A program made the translations under genes and the position numbers. Under the pieces are notes generated by a model, which saw only the letters and a program-made list of their open reading frames with translations, made no database searches and was not told the origin of the DNA. 64,000 nt of DNA, from the NCBI GenBank assembly GCA_017529925.1, contig JAFXMZ010000028.1:119408-183407 (forward strand), read 5' to 3'. Position 1 is the first letter of the stretch. Every line of letters begins with the position of its first letter. The stretch comes from Clostridiales bacterium. Its GTDB lineage: Bacteria; Bacillota; Clostridia; Saccharofermentanales; Saccharofermentanaceae. Positions 50,608-59,143 of this stretch are shown here, in pieces.

Positions 50608-52431
50608 TCAGCCTTTCGCGCCTTCATCGTATATGATCTCATAGACATAAGTTATCCAGCATCCAGCATCCTTGTCGTGATACTTTCTTAAGATCTGATT
50701 GCCATCGGCATCATATTCATAGATATTGCCATAAGAATCACAATCCATCTTTGTCATATAGCCGTTGCTGTCATATTCATATGTGTACACAGATGTAGTT
50801 TCAAAGTCGATCTCACCGTCTGTGTAGTATATACAATGACTCTCTTCCCTGGTGTATTCTCCGTCTTTGTTGTATGTATAACTGTTCTTATCCTCATTTA
50901 ACAGGACCCATTTACCGGTGTCGAGATCCTTATCATAGTATTTAACGCCCGTCTCATTGGAATGCGAATCATAAGTATGTATTTCCTTGCTTTGTGAGTA
51001 GAGCACTCTCGTCGAACCGTCATAGTAATAATCCGACCATTCAACATCGGTACGATTTCCGTTGGAATCGTATTTATACGACCCTTCCTGAGTGAGCTTG
51101 CTCTTGCCGTCGACGTTCTGATATCTTCTGTACTTTGTAGGATCACCATTCTCATTTACGGCATAAACAGTAACCTCATCATTCTCATTAACAGCGGGTA
51201 CATATGAATAAGGCTTATCATATATATGATAAGATGTTCCCTCGAGATAATAACTCTCAAGCGGCCTCGTCATACTGTCATACAGATCATAAGAACCGTC
51301 TTCGTAATAACAGATGCTCTTTCCGTCGGAAAGCTCTTCCCATGAAACATATTCACCGCCGTCAGGCTTAAAATCAGATTTAACGAATTCACCTGTGTAT
51401 GCTACAGTCTTCCAGTATTCTCCGTTCTTATAATAATCCACAGAAGAAAGAACCTTCTTGCCGTTTGAATTAAGGATATATTCATTTATCTGGGCGATGT
51501 CCTTCTCCTCCGTCAGCGTATCTGTCGTATCATTTGCCTCGGAAATAAGATCGCCTCTCTCGATGCCGTAATCGCTGCAGATCTTTATGAACTCCTGCGA
51601 TCCTGCGAAGCCGTTGAATACGCTCTCCTTCGATCCGCCGTTCGTGATCTTGTCCATCCAGTTATCCTTACCGCCCTGATCGGAAGGCCTTCCCATCAAT
51701 GCCTTATAAAGATCCTCGATATACTTGCTGTATGTATTGTTCTGTCCGTTATACTCGGGCGAGAAGAAGAAGCCGTATGCTGCTCCTACACCTGATATCT
51801 TGCCGGTTGCAAGTCTCGTCGACCAGTCGAGCATTCCGCCCTGGTCACATTCTCTTCCGAGGACTATCTCATAAAGCCTCTCAACGAAAAGGTTGATCTT
51901 CGCCATCTTCCTATAGTCCTTGCCCTTGACGTGACATCCGCAAATGATACCGTAATCACTGCAGAGCTTGAAGAACTCCTTCGAGTTGGCAAATCCGATG
52001 AACAGATCCTCCCTGCTCATTCCGGCATTCATCTTCGCAAGCCAGTCTGCCTTGCCTGCTGCATCAGACTTACGTCCGAAGAATGCCTTATACATTATCT
52101 CGATATAGTCTTCATTACTCAGGCTCTTTCCCTGAAGCTCAGCCGAGAAGATGAAGCCGTATGCAACAGATACGCCCGTAGCCTGACTGTTCTTGAGCTG
52201 TCCCGACCAGTCGGCAAGTCCCTGGGCATCAGGCTTTCTTCCGAGACAGATATCGTAGAGTCTCGTAACGAAGTCCTTAACCTTCTTCTCATTATAAGAA
52301 GCAGTGTTCAGGTTGATACTTACACTGTTTACCTGAGTTTTCTCAACAGCGGATGCCGATACGACGGAGAATGCTCCGGCGATGACGGATACCGCCATAA
52401 CAGTGCACAGGAGTTTCTTCAGACACTTCAT
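50608..52431 (-). CDS. Secreted DUF4214 protein with YD-like C-terminal repeats
   Basis: 607 residues. Signal peptide (MKCLKKLLCTVMAV, cleavage near ASA). The N-terminal half has four copies of LYxxxxGRxxDxxGxxxW in two DUF4214 domain pairs (about 50-150 and 180-290), each pair ending in a FxxLCSDYGI/FxKICSDYGI-type block. The C-terminal half is rich in Tyr-Asp and Gly-Asn repeats (KYDSNGNRTD, EYDSNGYMTK, YEYDADGNQ), reminiscent of YD/RHS beta repeats but without an RHS core. DUF4214 occurs in secreted proteins of clostridia and often alongside S-layer or exopolysaccharide functions; no activity is established to my knowledge. GGAGG precedes the ATG. Confidence 0.85.
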   Translation of the reverse strand: MKCLKKLLCTVMAVSVIAGAFSVVSASAVEKTQVNSVSINLNTASYNEKKVKDFVTRLYDICLGRKPDAQGLADWSGQLKNSQATGVSVAYGFIFSAELQGKSLSNEDYIEIMYKAFFGRKSDAAGKADWLAKMNAGMSREDLFIGFANSKEFFKLCSDYGIICGCHVKGKDYRKMAKINLFVERLYEIVLGRECDQGGMLDWSTRLATGKISGVGAAYGFFFSPEYNGQNNTYSKYIEDLYKALMGRPSDQGGKDNWMDKITNGGSKESVFNGFAGSQEFIKICSDYGIERGDLISEANDTTDTLTEEKDIAQINEYILNSNGKKVLSSVDYYKNGEYWKTVAYTGEFVKSDFKPDGGEYVSWEELSDGKSICYYEDGSYDLYDSMTRPLESYYLEGTSYHIYDKPYSYVPAVNENDEVTVYAVNENGDPTKYRRYQNVDGKSKLTQEGSYKYDSNGNRTDVEWSDYYYDGSTRVLYSQSKEIHTYDSHSNETGVKYYDKDLDTGKWVLLNEDKNSYTYNKDGEYTREESHCIYYTDGEIDFETTSVYTYEYDSNGYMTKMDCDSYGNIYEYDADGNQILRKYHDKDAGCWITYVYEIIYDEGAKG

Positions 52432-52497
52432 ACACTATTCCTCCAAACCTAAAAAGATATTAACATTTTAACATATATATCACTTGTATGATGTTAC

Positions 52498-52531
52498 AAA
52501 AAAAGACCGTCCCGATTGTTGAGACGGTCTT
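52498..52531 (-). terminator. Terminator of the purine cluster
   Basis: 9-bp stem AAGACCGTC/GACGGTCTT (arms 52503-52511 and 52523-52531), followed on the minus strand by a T-run (52498-52502). It lies 30 bp after purH. Confidence 0.85.
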
Positions 52532-52560
52532 ATCTTTATAATTGCTGATTAAAAGTGATA

Positions 52561-53742
52561 TCAGTGGTGGAAGAGCCTTATTCCCGTGAAAGCCATAGCC
52601 ATTCCGTATTTATTGCACGTCATGATGACATGATCGTCCCTGATCGATCCGCCGGGCTCGGCGATGTACTTGACTCCGCTCTTTCTTGCCCTTTCGATGT
52701 TGTCGCCGAACGGGAAGAAAGCATCAGATCCCAATGCAACATCATTATTTTTCGCGAGCCATTCCTTCTTCTCATCATCCGTGAGCACCTCGGGCTTAAC
52801 CTTGAAGAGCTCCTGCCAGCGGCCTTCTGCAAGGACATCGTCATGCTCATCGGAGATATAGACATCTATCGTATTGTCGCGGTCAGGACGGCGGATACCG
52901 TCAACGAACTGAAGTCCCATGACCTTCGGATGCTGTCTGAGCCACCAGATATCAGCCTTGTTTCCTGCGAGCCTCGTGCAGTGGATCCTGGACTGCTGAC
53001 CGGCACCGATACCGATCGCCTGTCCGTCCTTTACGTAGCATACGGAATTGGACTGTGTGTACTTGAGCATGATCAGGGAGATGAGAAGATCGATCTTCTT
53101 ATCCTCGGGGATCTCCTTATTGTCGGTCACGATATTGGAAAGGAGTTCCTCATTGATATCGAGCTCATTCCTTCCCTGCTCGAAAGTCACGCCATAGACC
53201 TGCTTTGTCTCGATGGGAGCGGGAACATAATCAGGATCGATCTTTATGACATTATATGTGCCCTTTCGCTTTGTCTTGAGGATCTCGAGAGCCTCATCGG
53301 AATATGAGGGTGCGATGATACCGTCGGAAACCTCTCTTGCGAGCATCGTAGCAGTGATGGCATCGCACTCGTCGGAAAGAGCAACAAAGTCACCGTAGGA
53401 AGACATACGGTCTGCGCCTCTTGCCCTGGCATAAGCACATGCGATCGGTGAAAGCTCACCTAAGTCGTCTACGAAGTATATCTTTGCTTCGGTCTCGGAA
53501 AGAGGCTTTCCTACTGCCGCGCCTGCGGGAGAGACATGCTTGAAGGATGTAGCCGAAGGAAGTCCTGTTGCCTTCTTGAGTTCCTTTACGAGTTGCCATC
53601 CGTTGAAAGCATCGAGGAGGTTGATATATCCGGGCTTGCCGTTCAAAACCTCGATGGGAAGCTCGCGGCCGTCAGCCATAAAGATCCTCGAGGGCTTCTG
53701 ATTGGGATTACATCCGTACTTGAGTTGCAGTTCGTTTGCCAT
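52561..53742 (-). CDS. purH: AICAR formyltransferase, stand-alone domain of PurH
   Basis: 393 residues. Corresponds only to the AICAR transformylase half of bifunctional PurH. Motifs: LKYGCNPNQKPSR, the catalytic region TSFKHVSPAGAAVG (Lys-His) and GAGQQSRIHCTRLAG. The N-terminal IMP cyclohydrolase domain is absent. It transfers a formyl group from 10-formyl-THF to AICAR. The missing cyclohydrolase is supplied by the PurO-type gene just upstream in the same cluster. AGGAG precedes the ATG. Confidence 0.92.
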   Translation of the reverse strand: MANELQLKYGCNPNQKPSRIFMADGRELPIEVLNGKPGYINLLDAFNGWQLVKELKKATGLPSATSFKHVSPAGAAVGKPLSETEAKIYFVDDLGELSPIACAYARARGADRMSSYGDFVALSDECDAITATMLAREVSDGIIAPSYSDEALEILKTKRKGTYNVIKIDPDYVPAPIETKQVYGVTFEQGRNELDINEELLSNIVTDNKEIPEDKKIDLLISLIMLKYTQSNSVCYVKDGQAIGIGAGQQSRIHCTRLAGNKADIWWLRQHPKVMGLQFVDGIRRPDRDNTIDVYISDEHDDVLAEGRWQELFKVKPEVLTDDEKKEWLAKNNDVALGSDAFFPFGDNIERARKSGVKYIAEPGGSIRDDHVIMTCNKYGMAMAFTGIRLFHH

Positions 53743-53793
53743 TTTATATTGACTCCTTTTAAATGATCATTTTCGATATGAATGAAGATCTCA

Positions 53794-54510
53794 TCACTTG
53801 ACGTTCTTATTTACGATCTTTGTCGTTGCCTCACCTGTGGCAATATCTATAAAGCGGACAAAGAGCGAGACCTTGTTATCTTCATTGAGACTGTTCCAGA
53901 GAAGGTCCGTAAACTGATCTATATCATCGGGGATGGAGATCTTCTCGGGCTCACCCTCAAAGGAAGGGAGCGGATTGCCGTCGCCCATATATGTGTGGAT
54001 GAACCTTCCGTCGCCGGCGATAGGATTCTCATATGAGAATGTATACCTCTGGCACGAAGAATCATCTCCGTCAGCCGACTTCAGGATAGACATCGCATAA
54101 TTGAACTTTCCGTTCTCGACATGCATGATACCTGAGATCCTGGGAGTGAAGTTAGGGGCATCGTCCTCGAACTCCCTTCCGCGAAGGCTCATCTCGAAAG
54201 TCTGCTGCTTGTCCATGAGCTCGTAGATAGTATCGGTCTGGTCTCCGTTCGTAACGATAGTCTTGTTTCCGAGTACTCTTACGGGAGAATAGATGATGAG
54301 GTGGGGATCCGTAAGGAGCGAAGGATCGAAAGCCTCCGTCTTGATACCGTCCTCCGTTGCCTTAAATACGCGATTTCTGGAATTAACGCTCCTGCCCATG
54401 ATGAAATAAGCTGTAACAGCTTTCTTTCCGTCGGCGCTCTTACCGATGATTATTCCTCTTCCGGGATAGGGATTTCCCTTCAACAGCTCGGCAATATCAT
54501 ATTTCTTCAT
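53794..54510 (-). CDS. purO: IMP cyclohydrolase, PurO type
   Basis: 238 residues. Resembles the archaeal-type IMP cyclohydrolase family (Ntn-like fold) rather than the PurH N-terminal domain: NPYPGRGIIIG, AYFIMGRSVNSRNRVF, VRVLGNKTIVTNGDQTDTI in split blocks and PRISGIMHVENG. It closes FAICAR to IMP, the last step of de novo purine synthesis. It begins 5 bp after purN with AAGGAGG and is followed by the PurH transformylase domain gene, which makes its substrate. Confidence 0.88.
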   Translation of the reverse strand: MKKYDIAELLKGNPYPGRGIIIGKSADGKKAVTAYFIMGRSVNSRNRVFKATEDGIKTEAFDPSLLTDPHLIIYSPVRVLGNKTIVTNGDQTDTIYELMDKQQTFEMSLRGREFEDDAPNFTPRISGIMHVENGKFNYAMSILKSADGDDSSCQRYTFSYENPIAGDGRFIHTYMGDGNPLPSFEGEPEKISIPDDIDQFTDLLWNSLNEDNKVSLFVRFIDIATGEATTKIVNKNVK

Positions 54511-54515
54511 ATCGA

Positions 54516-55142
54516 TCAGTCCTCCTTGACCTTTGCTATATTGTTTTCTATGCTGACCTTCCCGTCCGCTATGAGCCTGATTGCCCTGGGAAGTATGACC
54601 TGCTCACATTCCTTCATTATCCTCTTCTGAAGGCTCTCGGGCGTATCGTCCGGAAGGACATCAACGCTCTTCTGAAGGATGATCGGCCCCTCGTCATAAT
54701 TCTCATTGACAAAATGGACCGTGGCACCCGACACCTTGACGCCTCTCTTCAAGGCTGCCTCATGAGGCCTGATGCCGTACATCCCTGCACCACAGAACGA
54801 AGGGATAAGAGCCGGGTGGATATTGATTATCCTGTCTGAATACTCATGAACGACCATCGTTCCGAGTAGCGACAGATATCCGGCGAGCACTATGAGCTCG
54901 GCACCGCTTTCGCGAAGCTCGGAAAGGACTGCTTCGTCCCACTCATTCCTTGACGGATAGTCCCTGACGGACATCACTTTCGCCGGGATCCCGTTATCAG
55001 CGGCTCTCTGAAGCGCATAAGCATCCTTATTAGATGCGATAACGCGCACGATCTCTACACCCTTAAGGTATCCGCTGCTGATATTGTCTATTATCGCCTG
55101 CAGATTAGTTCCGCCGCCTGATACAAATACAGCTATCTTCAT
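54516..55142 (-). CDS. purN: Phosphoribosylglycinamide formyltransferase
   Basis: 208 residues. Third step of purine synthesis, 10-formyl-THF dependent. Motifs: FVSGGGTNLQAI, VLAGYLSLLG, NIHPALIPSFCGAGMYG (catalytic Asn and His) and HFVNENYDEGPII (catalytic Asp). It lies 53 bp after purF. Confidence 0.96.
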   Translation of the reverse strand: MKIAVFVSGGGTNLQAIIDNISSGYLKGVEIVRVIASNKDAYALQRAADNGIPAKVMSVRDYPSRNEWDEAVLSELRESGAELIVLAGYLSLLGTMVVHEYSDRIINIHPALIPSFCGAGMYGIRPHEAALKRGVKVSGATVHFVNENYDEGPIILQKSVDVLPDDTPESLQKRIMKECEQVILPRAIRLIADGKVSIENNIAKVKED

Positions 55143-55195
55143 TTCCTGTCATTCCTCACCATATCGAAAAGAATAATCCCGGATCACTTGACGGA

Positions 55196-56596
55196 TCACT
55201 CTGTCTTGCTCTCAGCTTCTTCGGTTCCTGCGATATAATTGCCGTCGAAGCATGCAGAGCAGCATCCGCAGTGGATTCCCTTGAGCGACTCTCTGAGTGA
55301 TTCAAGGCTGATATAACCGAGAGAATCCGCGCCGATCATATCTCTGATCTCCTCGACTGTCTTCGTCCTCGCGGGAAGATCGACACCCTTTGATGCGTTT
55401 ACGCCGTAGCAGCACGGATATTTAACCTCAGGCGAAGCGAGTCTTACATGTACTTCCTTGGCTCCGTTTTCCTTAAGGAACCTGATGATGTGCTTTGTAG
55501 TAGTACCTCTTACGAGGGAGTCATCGACGATAGCGACCCTCTTTCCTGCGATGGCAGTCTTAAGGACGGCAAACTTGAGCTTTACTGCCAGTTCTCTCTG
55601 CTCCTGGGTGCTCTTTATGAATGTTCTTCCGACATATCTGTTCTTAAGAAGACCGGAGCCGTAAGGAACACCGAGTCCGTCAGCAAAACCGAGAGCTGCA
55701 GCATTACCGGAATCAGGCGCGCCGATTACGATATCACATTCACAGGGATGCTCCTTGGCAAGAGCCATACCCGTCCTGTATCTCGAATCATAGATGCTCG
55801 TGCAGTCGATGAAGCTGTCAGGTCTTGCAACATAAACATACTCAAATATGCAGACCTTACCGTTCCTGATCCTCTCCTCGGATGAAACGCTGTCGTCATA
55901 ATAAAGCGAAGTTACACCGTTCTTATCGATAGAGACTATCTCACCGGGTTCGAGATCTCTTATATACTCTGCATCGAGTGCGTCAAATGCACAATTCTCT
56001 GAAGAGAGCATATACGTATCACCCTTCTTTCCGAGCGAAAGAGGTCTCATGCCCCAGGGATCCCTGATACCGATGAGCTTGTTCTCCGTCATGAGTATGA
56101 TCGCATAAACGCCCCTGATCTCCTTCATTGTCTCAAGGAGTGCATGCTCGCAGTCATCAGTCGCGATCCTGTTTCTGGAGAACAGCGAAAGGATTATCTC
56201 GGAGTCGGTATTGGACTGAAAGATAGCACCGAGGTTCTTGAGATTCTCACGAAGCTCATGATCATTAAGGATCACCGAGTCTGAACTCATGGCAATATTA
56301 CCGACTCTAGACTTGATCAGCGTAGGCTGGATAGCATCAGTACCAGTCTCCCTGTCGGAACCGCCTCTTGTATGGGCGACCGCGCATGATCCCTTCAGCG
56401 TATTAAGAGTAACCTCGTCGAAGATATCGGCGACCATACCGCTGTTCTTATGTACCATGAAGGTCCCGCTGTTATTGATAGCGATACCAGCTGACTCCTG
56501 TCCTCTGTGCTGCAGCGAAAAGATACCGTAATATGCGGTCTGTGCAACTCCCTCACTCTCGTTCTTCGTGTTGATAACTCCGAATAATCCGCTCAT
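55196..56596 (-). CDS. purF: Amidophosphoribosyltransferase with degenerate glutaminase site
   Basis: 466 residues. First step of purine synthesis: PRPP plus ammonia from glutamine gives phosphoribosylamine. The phosphoribosyltransferase half is intact (AIVDDSLVRGTTTKHI, about 355-370), and the cysteines expected for the [4Fe-4S] cluster of Bacillus-type PurF are present (Cys249, 395/396, 446, 449). The glutaminase half is altered. The normal nucleophile Cys directly after Met is Ser2 (codon AGC). The oxyanion segment HNGN reads SSDS-V (105-108). Arg77 and Asp131 are retained. The start is firm: GGAGGG precedes ATG 56596. It could use free ammonia or a separate glutaminase. Confidence 0.9.
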   Translation of the reverse strand: MSGLFGVINTKNESEGVAQTAYYGIFSLQHRGQESAGIAINNSGTFMVHKNSGMVADIFDEVTLNTLKGSCAVAHTRGGSDRETGTDAIQPTLIKSRVGNIAMSSDSVILNDHELRENLKNLGAIFQSNTDSEIILSLFSRNRIATDDCEHALLETMKEIRGVYAIILMTENKLIGIRDPWGMRPLSLGKKGDTYMLSSENCAFDALDAEYIRDLEPGEIVSIDKNGVTSLYYDDSVSSEERIRNGKVCIFEYVYVARPDSFIDCTSIYDSRYRTGMALAKEHPCECDIVIGAPDSGNAAALGFADGLGVPYGSGLLKNRYVGRTFIKSTQEQRELAVKLKFAVLKTAIAGKRVAIVDDSLVRGTTTKHIIRFLKENGAKEVHVRLASPEVKYPCCYGVNASKGVDLPARTKTVEEIRDMIGADSLGYISLESLRESLKGIHCGCCSACFDGNYIAGTEEAESKTE

Positions 56597-56601
56597 ATAG
56601 A

Positions 56602-57111
56602 TCAGCCCTCCATCTCTTCGATCTTTTTCTGAAGTCTCTTATCACGCTCGTCCACCGAAAGGGCGAGTTCATTCTTATACTCTGCAAGCTTTGCAGAAAG
56701 CTGCTCATCCGAAAGTGCGATCATCTGGACAGCAAGTATAGCTGCATTGGCAGCACCGTCGATGGCAACTGTCGCGACCGGGATACCGGTAGGCATCTGG
56801 ACCGTGGCATAAAGAGCATCAACACCCGCGAGCGCTCCGCCCTTGCACGGAACACCGATTACCGGAAGGACCGTATTTGCGGCAAGCACTCCGCCTAAGT
56901 GGGCTGCAAGACCTGCAGCCGCGATGATGACGGAATAACCGTTGTCCTTAGCTCTCTTGGCCAGCGTTATCGCCCTCTCGGGAGTCCTGTGGGCAGATGC
57001 GACATGTGCATCAAACTCCACCCCGAACCTTCTGAGCATCTTGAAACAGCTCTCCATGACAGGAAAATCCGAATCGGATCCCATGACTACAAGAACCTTA
57101 CCTTTTGCCAT
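56602..57111 (-). CDS. purE: N5-carboxyaminoimidazole ribonucleotide mutase
   Basis: 169 residues, class I PurE. Motifs: VVMGSDSDFPVM, ASAHRTPER and AAAGLAAHLGGV. It shifts the carboxylate of N5-CAIR to CAIR. Start ATG 57111 is 8 nt from GGAGG; the in-frame TTG two codons earlier is too close. The GGAGG sits in the loop of a small hairpin (57115-57130), and a near-perfect inverted repeat lies upstream (57150-57172). First gene of the purine cluster. Confidence 0.95.
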   Translation of the reverse strand: MAKGKVLVVMGSDSDFPVMESCFKMLRRFGVEFDAHVASAHRTPERAITLAKRAKDNGYSVIIAAAGLAAHLGGVLAANTVLPVIGVPCKGGALAGVDALYATVQMPTGIPVATVAIDGAANAAILAVQMIALSDEQLSAKLAEYKNELALSVDERDKRLQKKIEEMEG

Positions 57112-57114
57112 GAT

Positions 57115-57130
57115 CAAAACCTCCGTTTTG
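57115..57130 (-). promoter_or_regulatory. Hairpin presenting the purE ribosome binding site
   Basis: CAAAAC and GTTTTG are perfect 6-bp arms around GGAG on the minus strand, with the purE ATG 3 nt downstream. The stem would hold the ribosome binding site in its loop. Confidence 0.45.
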
Positions 57131-57149
57131 TTATTTACTCTTTCACAGA

Positions 57150-57172
57150 TGCAATCCGTTCTACGGAATGCA
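57150..57172. repeat. 23-bp inverted repeat upstream of purE
   Basis: TGCAATCCGT (57150-57159) and ACGGAATGCA (57163-57172) are inverted with one mismatch around a 3-bp centre. It lies 39 bp before the purE start and just after the CapA gene end. It may be an operator for the purine cluster; it does not match the Bacillus PurR box as I know it. Confidence 0.5.
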
Positions 57173-57180
57173 CGATATAA

Positions 57181-58320
57181 TTACTCGTCTTCACCGCTCC
57201 ACTGAAGACGTTCCATTACCCTGTAATAATCCTCTGATCCGGGCTCATATGCGATCGGACAGTAATCATTGCCGGGGCGCTTGGTCGTCTGGCTGAACGG
57301 TATGATGTTGACGATATAATCAGTTGCATAAGTATTAGTCGGATCCATGACGATCTCACACTGGACGATGCATGAATCCGGATCCGAAAGACCGGTATTT
57401 CCGCCGAAGCAGAAATTCGAAAGGCTGTAGAAGATGAACTTGCCGTTATACTTCTCGATCGGCTGGAGTCTGTGGGGATGCGTTCCGACAACGATATCGG
57501 CACCATAGTCGATAAGGTCATGAGCGATTTGTACCTGCTCGGACCTCGGTGAATAATCCTTCTCGATACCCCAGTGGCAGGAAACGATGATAACATTGAC
57601 ACCTTCCTCCCTCATGGCATCGATCATAGGATAGGCCTGATCTGCAGTATCATTATTGGAAACATTGTCTATACCGCACATTCCGATCTTTATACCGTTG
57701 ATCGTGGCAATGGAGTATGTATTCCTGTCACTCCAGAGGATACCGTTCTCATCCATGGCAGCCTTGGTGTCTGTAACTCCCTGGTCGAGATAATCGTAAG
57801 TATGGTTATTGGCGAGGTTGACGGCCTCGATACTGCCGTCCTTCACGATCTGCATATATTCGATCGGCGAACCGAAGACGAATTCCTTGGTAAGGTGTGA
57901 CGTCGAAGATGTGATCGTACCCTCGAAGTTCGCGAGAGTCAGATCATCCTGTGAAAGGTATTCCTTGGCATTCTTGAAAAAGTATTCGAATCCTTCAGCA
58001 TTGTAGACTGCATCAAAAGATCCGGGAGAACCGCTCCATGCAAGAGCGTCGGAAAGTGTACAGTCACCGATGAAAGACACTTTTATGTGCTGGGGTGGCA
58101 TAGTAGGCGTCGGCGAAGGAGACGGAGACGGAGTAGGGGTCGGCGTCGAAGTGGCGACCGCCGAAGGTGCCAGTGATTCCGGCTGCTGGGACGAAGGGGT
58201 CGAAGATGTACCGTATGTCTCTATGTCATCTTTGCCGGAACATGCCGTAAACATAGCTATGAGAAGAGTTGCTGCCGTTAACAGCGCTAACAAGACAGTG
58301 GTCCTTCCCGCGGATCTCAT
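57181..58320 (-). CDS. CapA-like metallophosphatase lipoprotein
   Basis: 379 residues. Lipoprotein signal with lipobox FTAC (Cys27), then a Ser/Thr/Pro linker and a CapA/PGA_cap domain with the calcineurin-like ligand set FIGDCTLSD, ANFEGTITS, NLANNHTYDY, SCHWGIE and GTHPHRLQP. Members are called poly-gamma-glutamate capsule proteins, but many clostridial ones occur without capsule genes, as here. It acts outside the membrane. AGGGGG precedes the ATG. Confidence 0.87.
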   Translation of the reverse strand: MRSAGRTTVLLALLTAATLLIAMFTACSGKDDIETYGTSSTPSSQQPESLAPSAVATSTPTPTPSPSPSPTPTMPPQHIKVSFIGDCTLSDALAWSGSPGSFDAVYNAEGFEYFFKNAKEYLSQDDLTLANFEGTITSSTSHLTKEFVFGSPIEYMQIVKDGSIEAVNLANNHTYDYLDQGVTDTKAAMDENGILWSDRNTYSIATINGIKIGMCGIDNVSNNDTADQAYPMIDAMREEGVNVIIVSCHWGIEKDYSPRSEQVQIAHDLIDYGADIVVGTHPHRLQPIEKYNGKFIFYSLSNFCFGGNTGLSDPDSCIVQCEIVMDPTNTYATDYIVNIIPFSQTTKRPGNDYCPIAYEPGSEDYYRVMERLQWSGEDE

Positions 58321-58367
58321 AAGGCAGCCCCCTTAAAGAAAAAATACCTTAAGATAATAACATAAAA

Positions 58368-58396
58368 AGGGGCCTTCAATAAAGTGAATTTGCCCA
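58368..58396 (-). terminator. Possible terminator after thrS-ung
   Basis: An imperfect hairpin (GGGC and GCCC arms with an inner TTC/GAA) followed on the minus strand by TTTTTATG. It is weaker than the other terminators here. The rest of the 137-bp gap 58321-58457 shows nothing clear. Confidence 0.35.
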
Positions 58397-58457
58397 AAAA
58401 AACATATCGGAGTCCGCCGTCCCTACTCAAAAATGACAGCCGGCAGATCTTTCCCTT

Positions 58458-59138
58458 TTATGTCAGTAACCTCTGCTGTACATCTTCGATCTGCCAGTCT
58501 ATCGGCTCATATCCGTTTTCGGCCAGGAACTCGTTGCACTTCTTAAAGTGGCCGCATCCGAAGAATCCGCGGTATACCGACAGCGGCGACGGATGCGGAG
58601 CCTCAAGAATGAGATGGGAAGGATTGGTAATGAGCTTCTTCTTGGATATGGCGGGCGCACCCCAGAGCATGAATACAACAGGGTGGTCAAGGTCGTTCAC
58701 TGCGCGGATCAAAGCATCAGTAACGGTCTCCCAGCCTTTTTTCCTGTGCGAGTTCGGCTCATGGGCACGTACAGTAAGTACGGTATTGAGCAACAGGACG
58801 CCCTGGCGCGCCCATTTTTCGAGGTTGCCGTTATCAGGGATATAGAGCCCCAACTCGGAATTTAGCTCTTTATAGATATTCATGAGCGACGGCGGGATCT
58901 TAACGTCGCGGCCCACCGAAAAAGCAAGGCCGTGAGCCTGCCCGTCGTCATGATAGGGATCCTGTCCCAGTATCACGGCGCGGACCTGCTCCGGCCCCGT
59001 TAATTCAAGTGCTCTGAAGATATCCTCTCTCGGAGGGAATACCTTCCCGGACGAATATTCCTCATCAAGGAACCTGTGCAGGTCTTCCCTGCATGACTTA
59101 AGTTCACTGCTGTAAAGGATTCCGTCCCAGTTATTCAT
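58458..59138 (-). CDS. ung: Uracil-DNA glycosylase
   Basis: 226 residues, family 1. Motifs: GQDPYHDDGQAHGLAFSV (catalytic Asp and His water-activating loop), LLLNTVLTVR and HPSPLSVYRGF (DNA-intercalating loop). Removes uracil from DNA. It begins 5 bp after thrS with a weak ribosome binding site, so it is probably transcribed from the T-box-controlled thrS promoter. Confidence 0.96.
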   Translation of the reverse strand: MNNWDGILYSSELKSCREDLHRFLDEEYSSGKVFPPREDIFRALELTGPEQVRAVILGQDPYHDDGQAHGLAFSVGRDVKIPPSLMNIYKELNSELGLYIPDNGNLEKWARQGVLLLNTVLTVRAHEPNSHRKKGWETVTDALIRAVNDLDHPVVFMLWGAPAISKKKLITNPSHLILEAPHPSPLSVYRGFFGCGHFKKCNEFLAENGYEPIDWQIEDVQQRLLT

Positions 59139-59143
59139 AAGTC

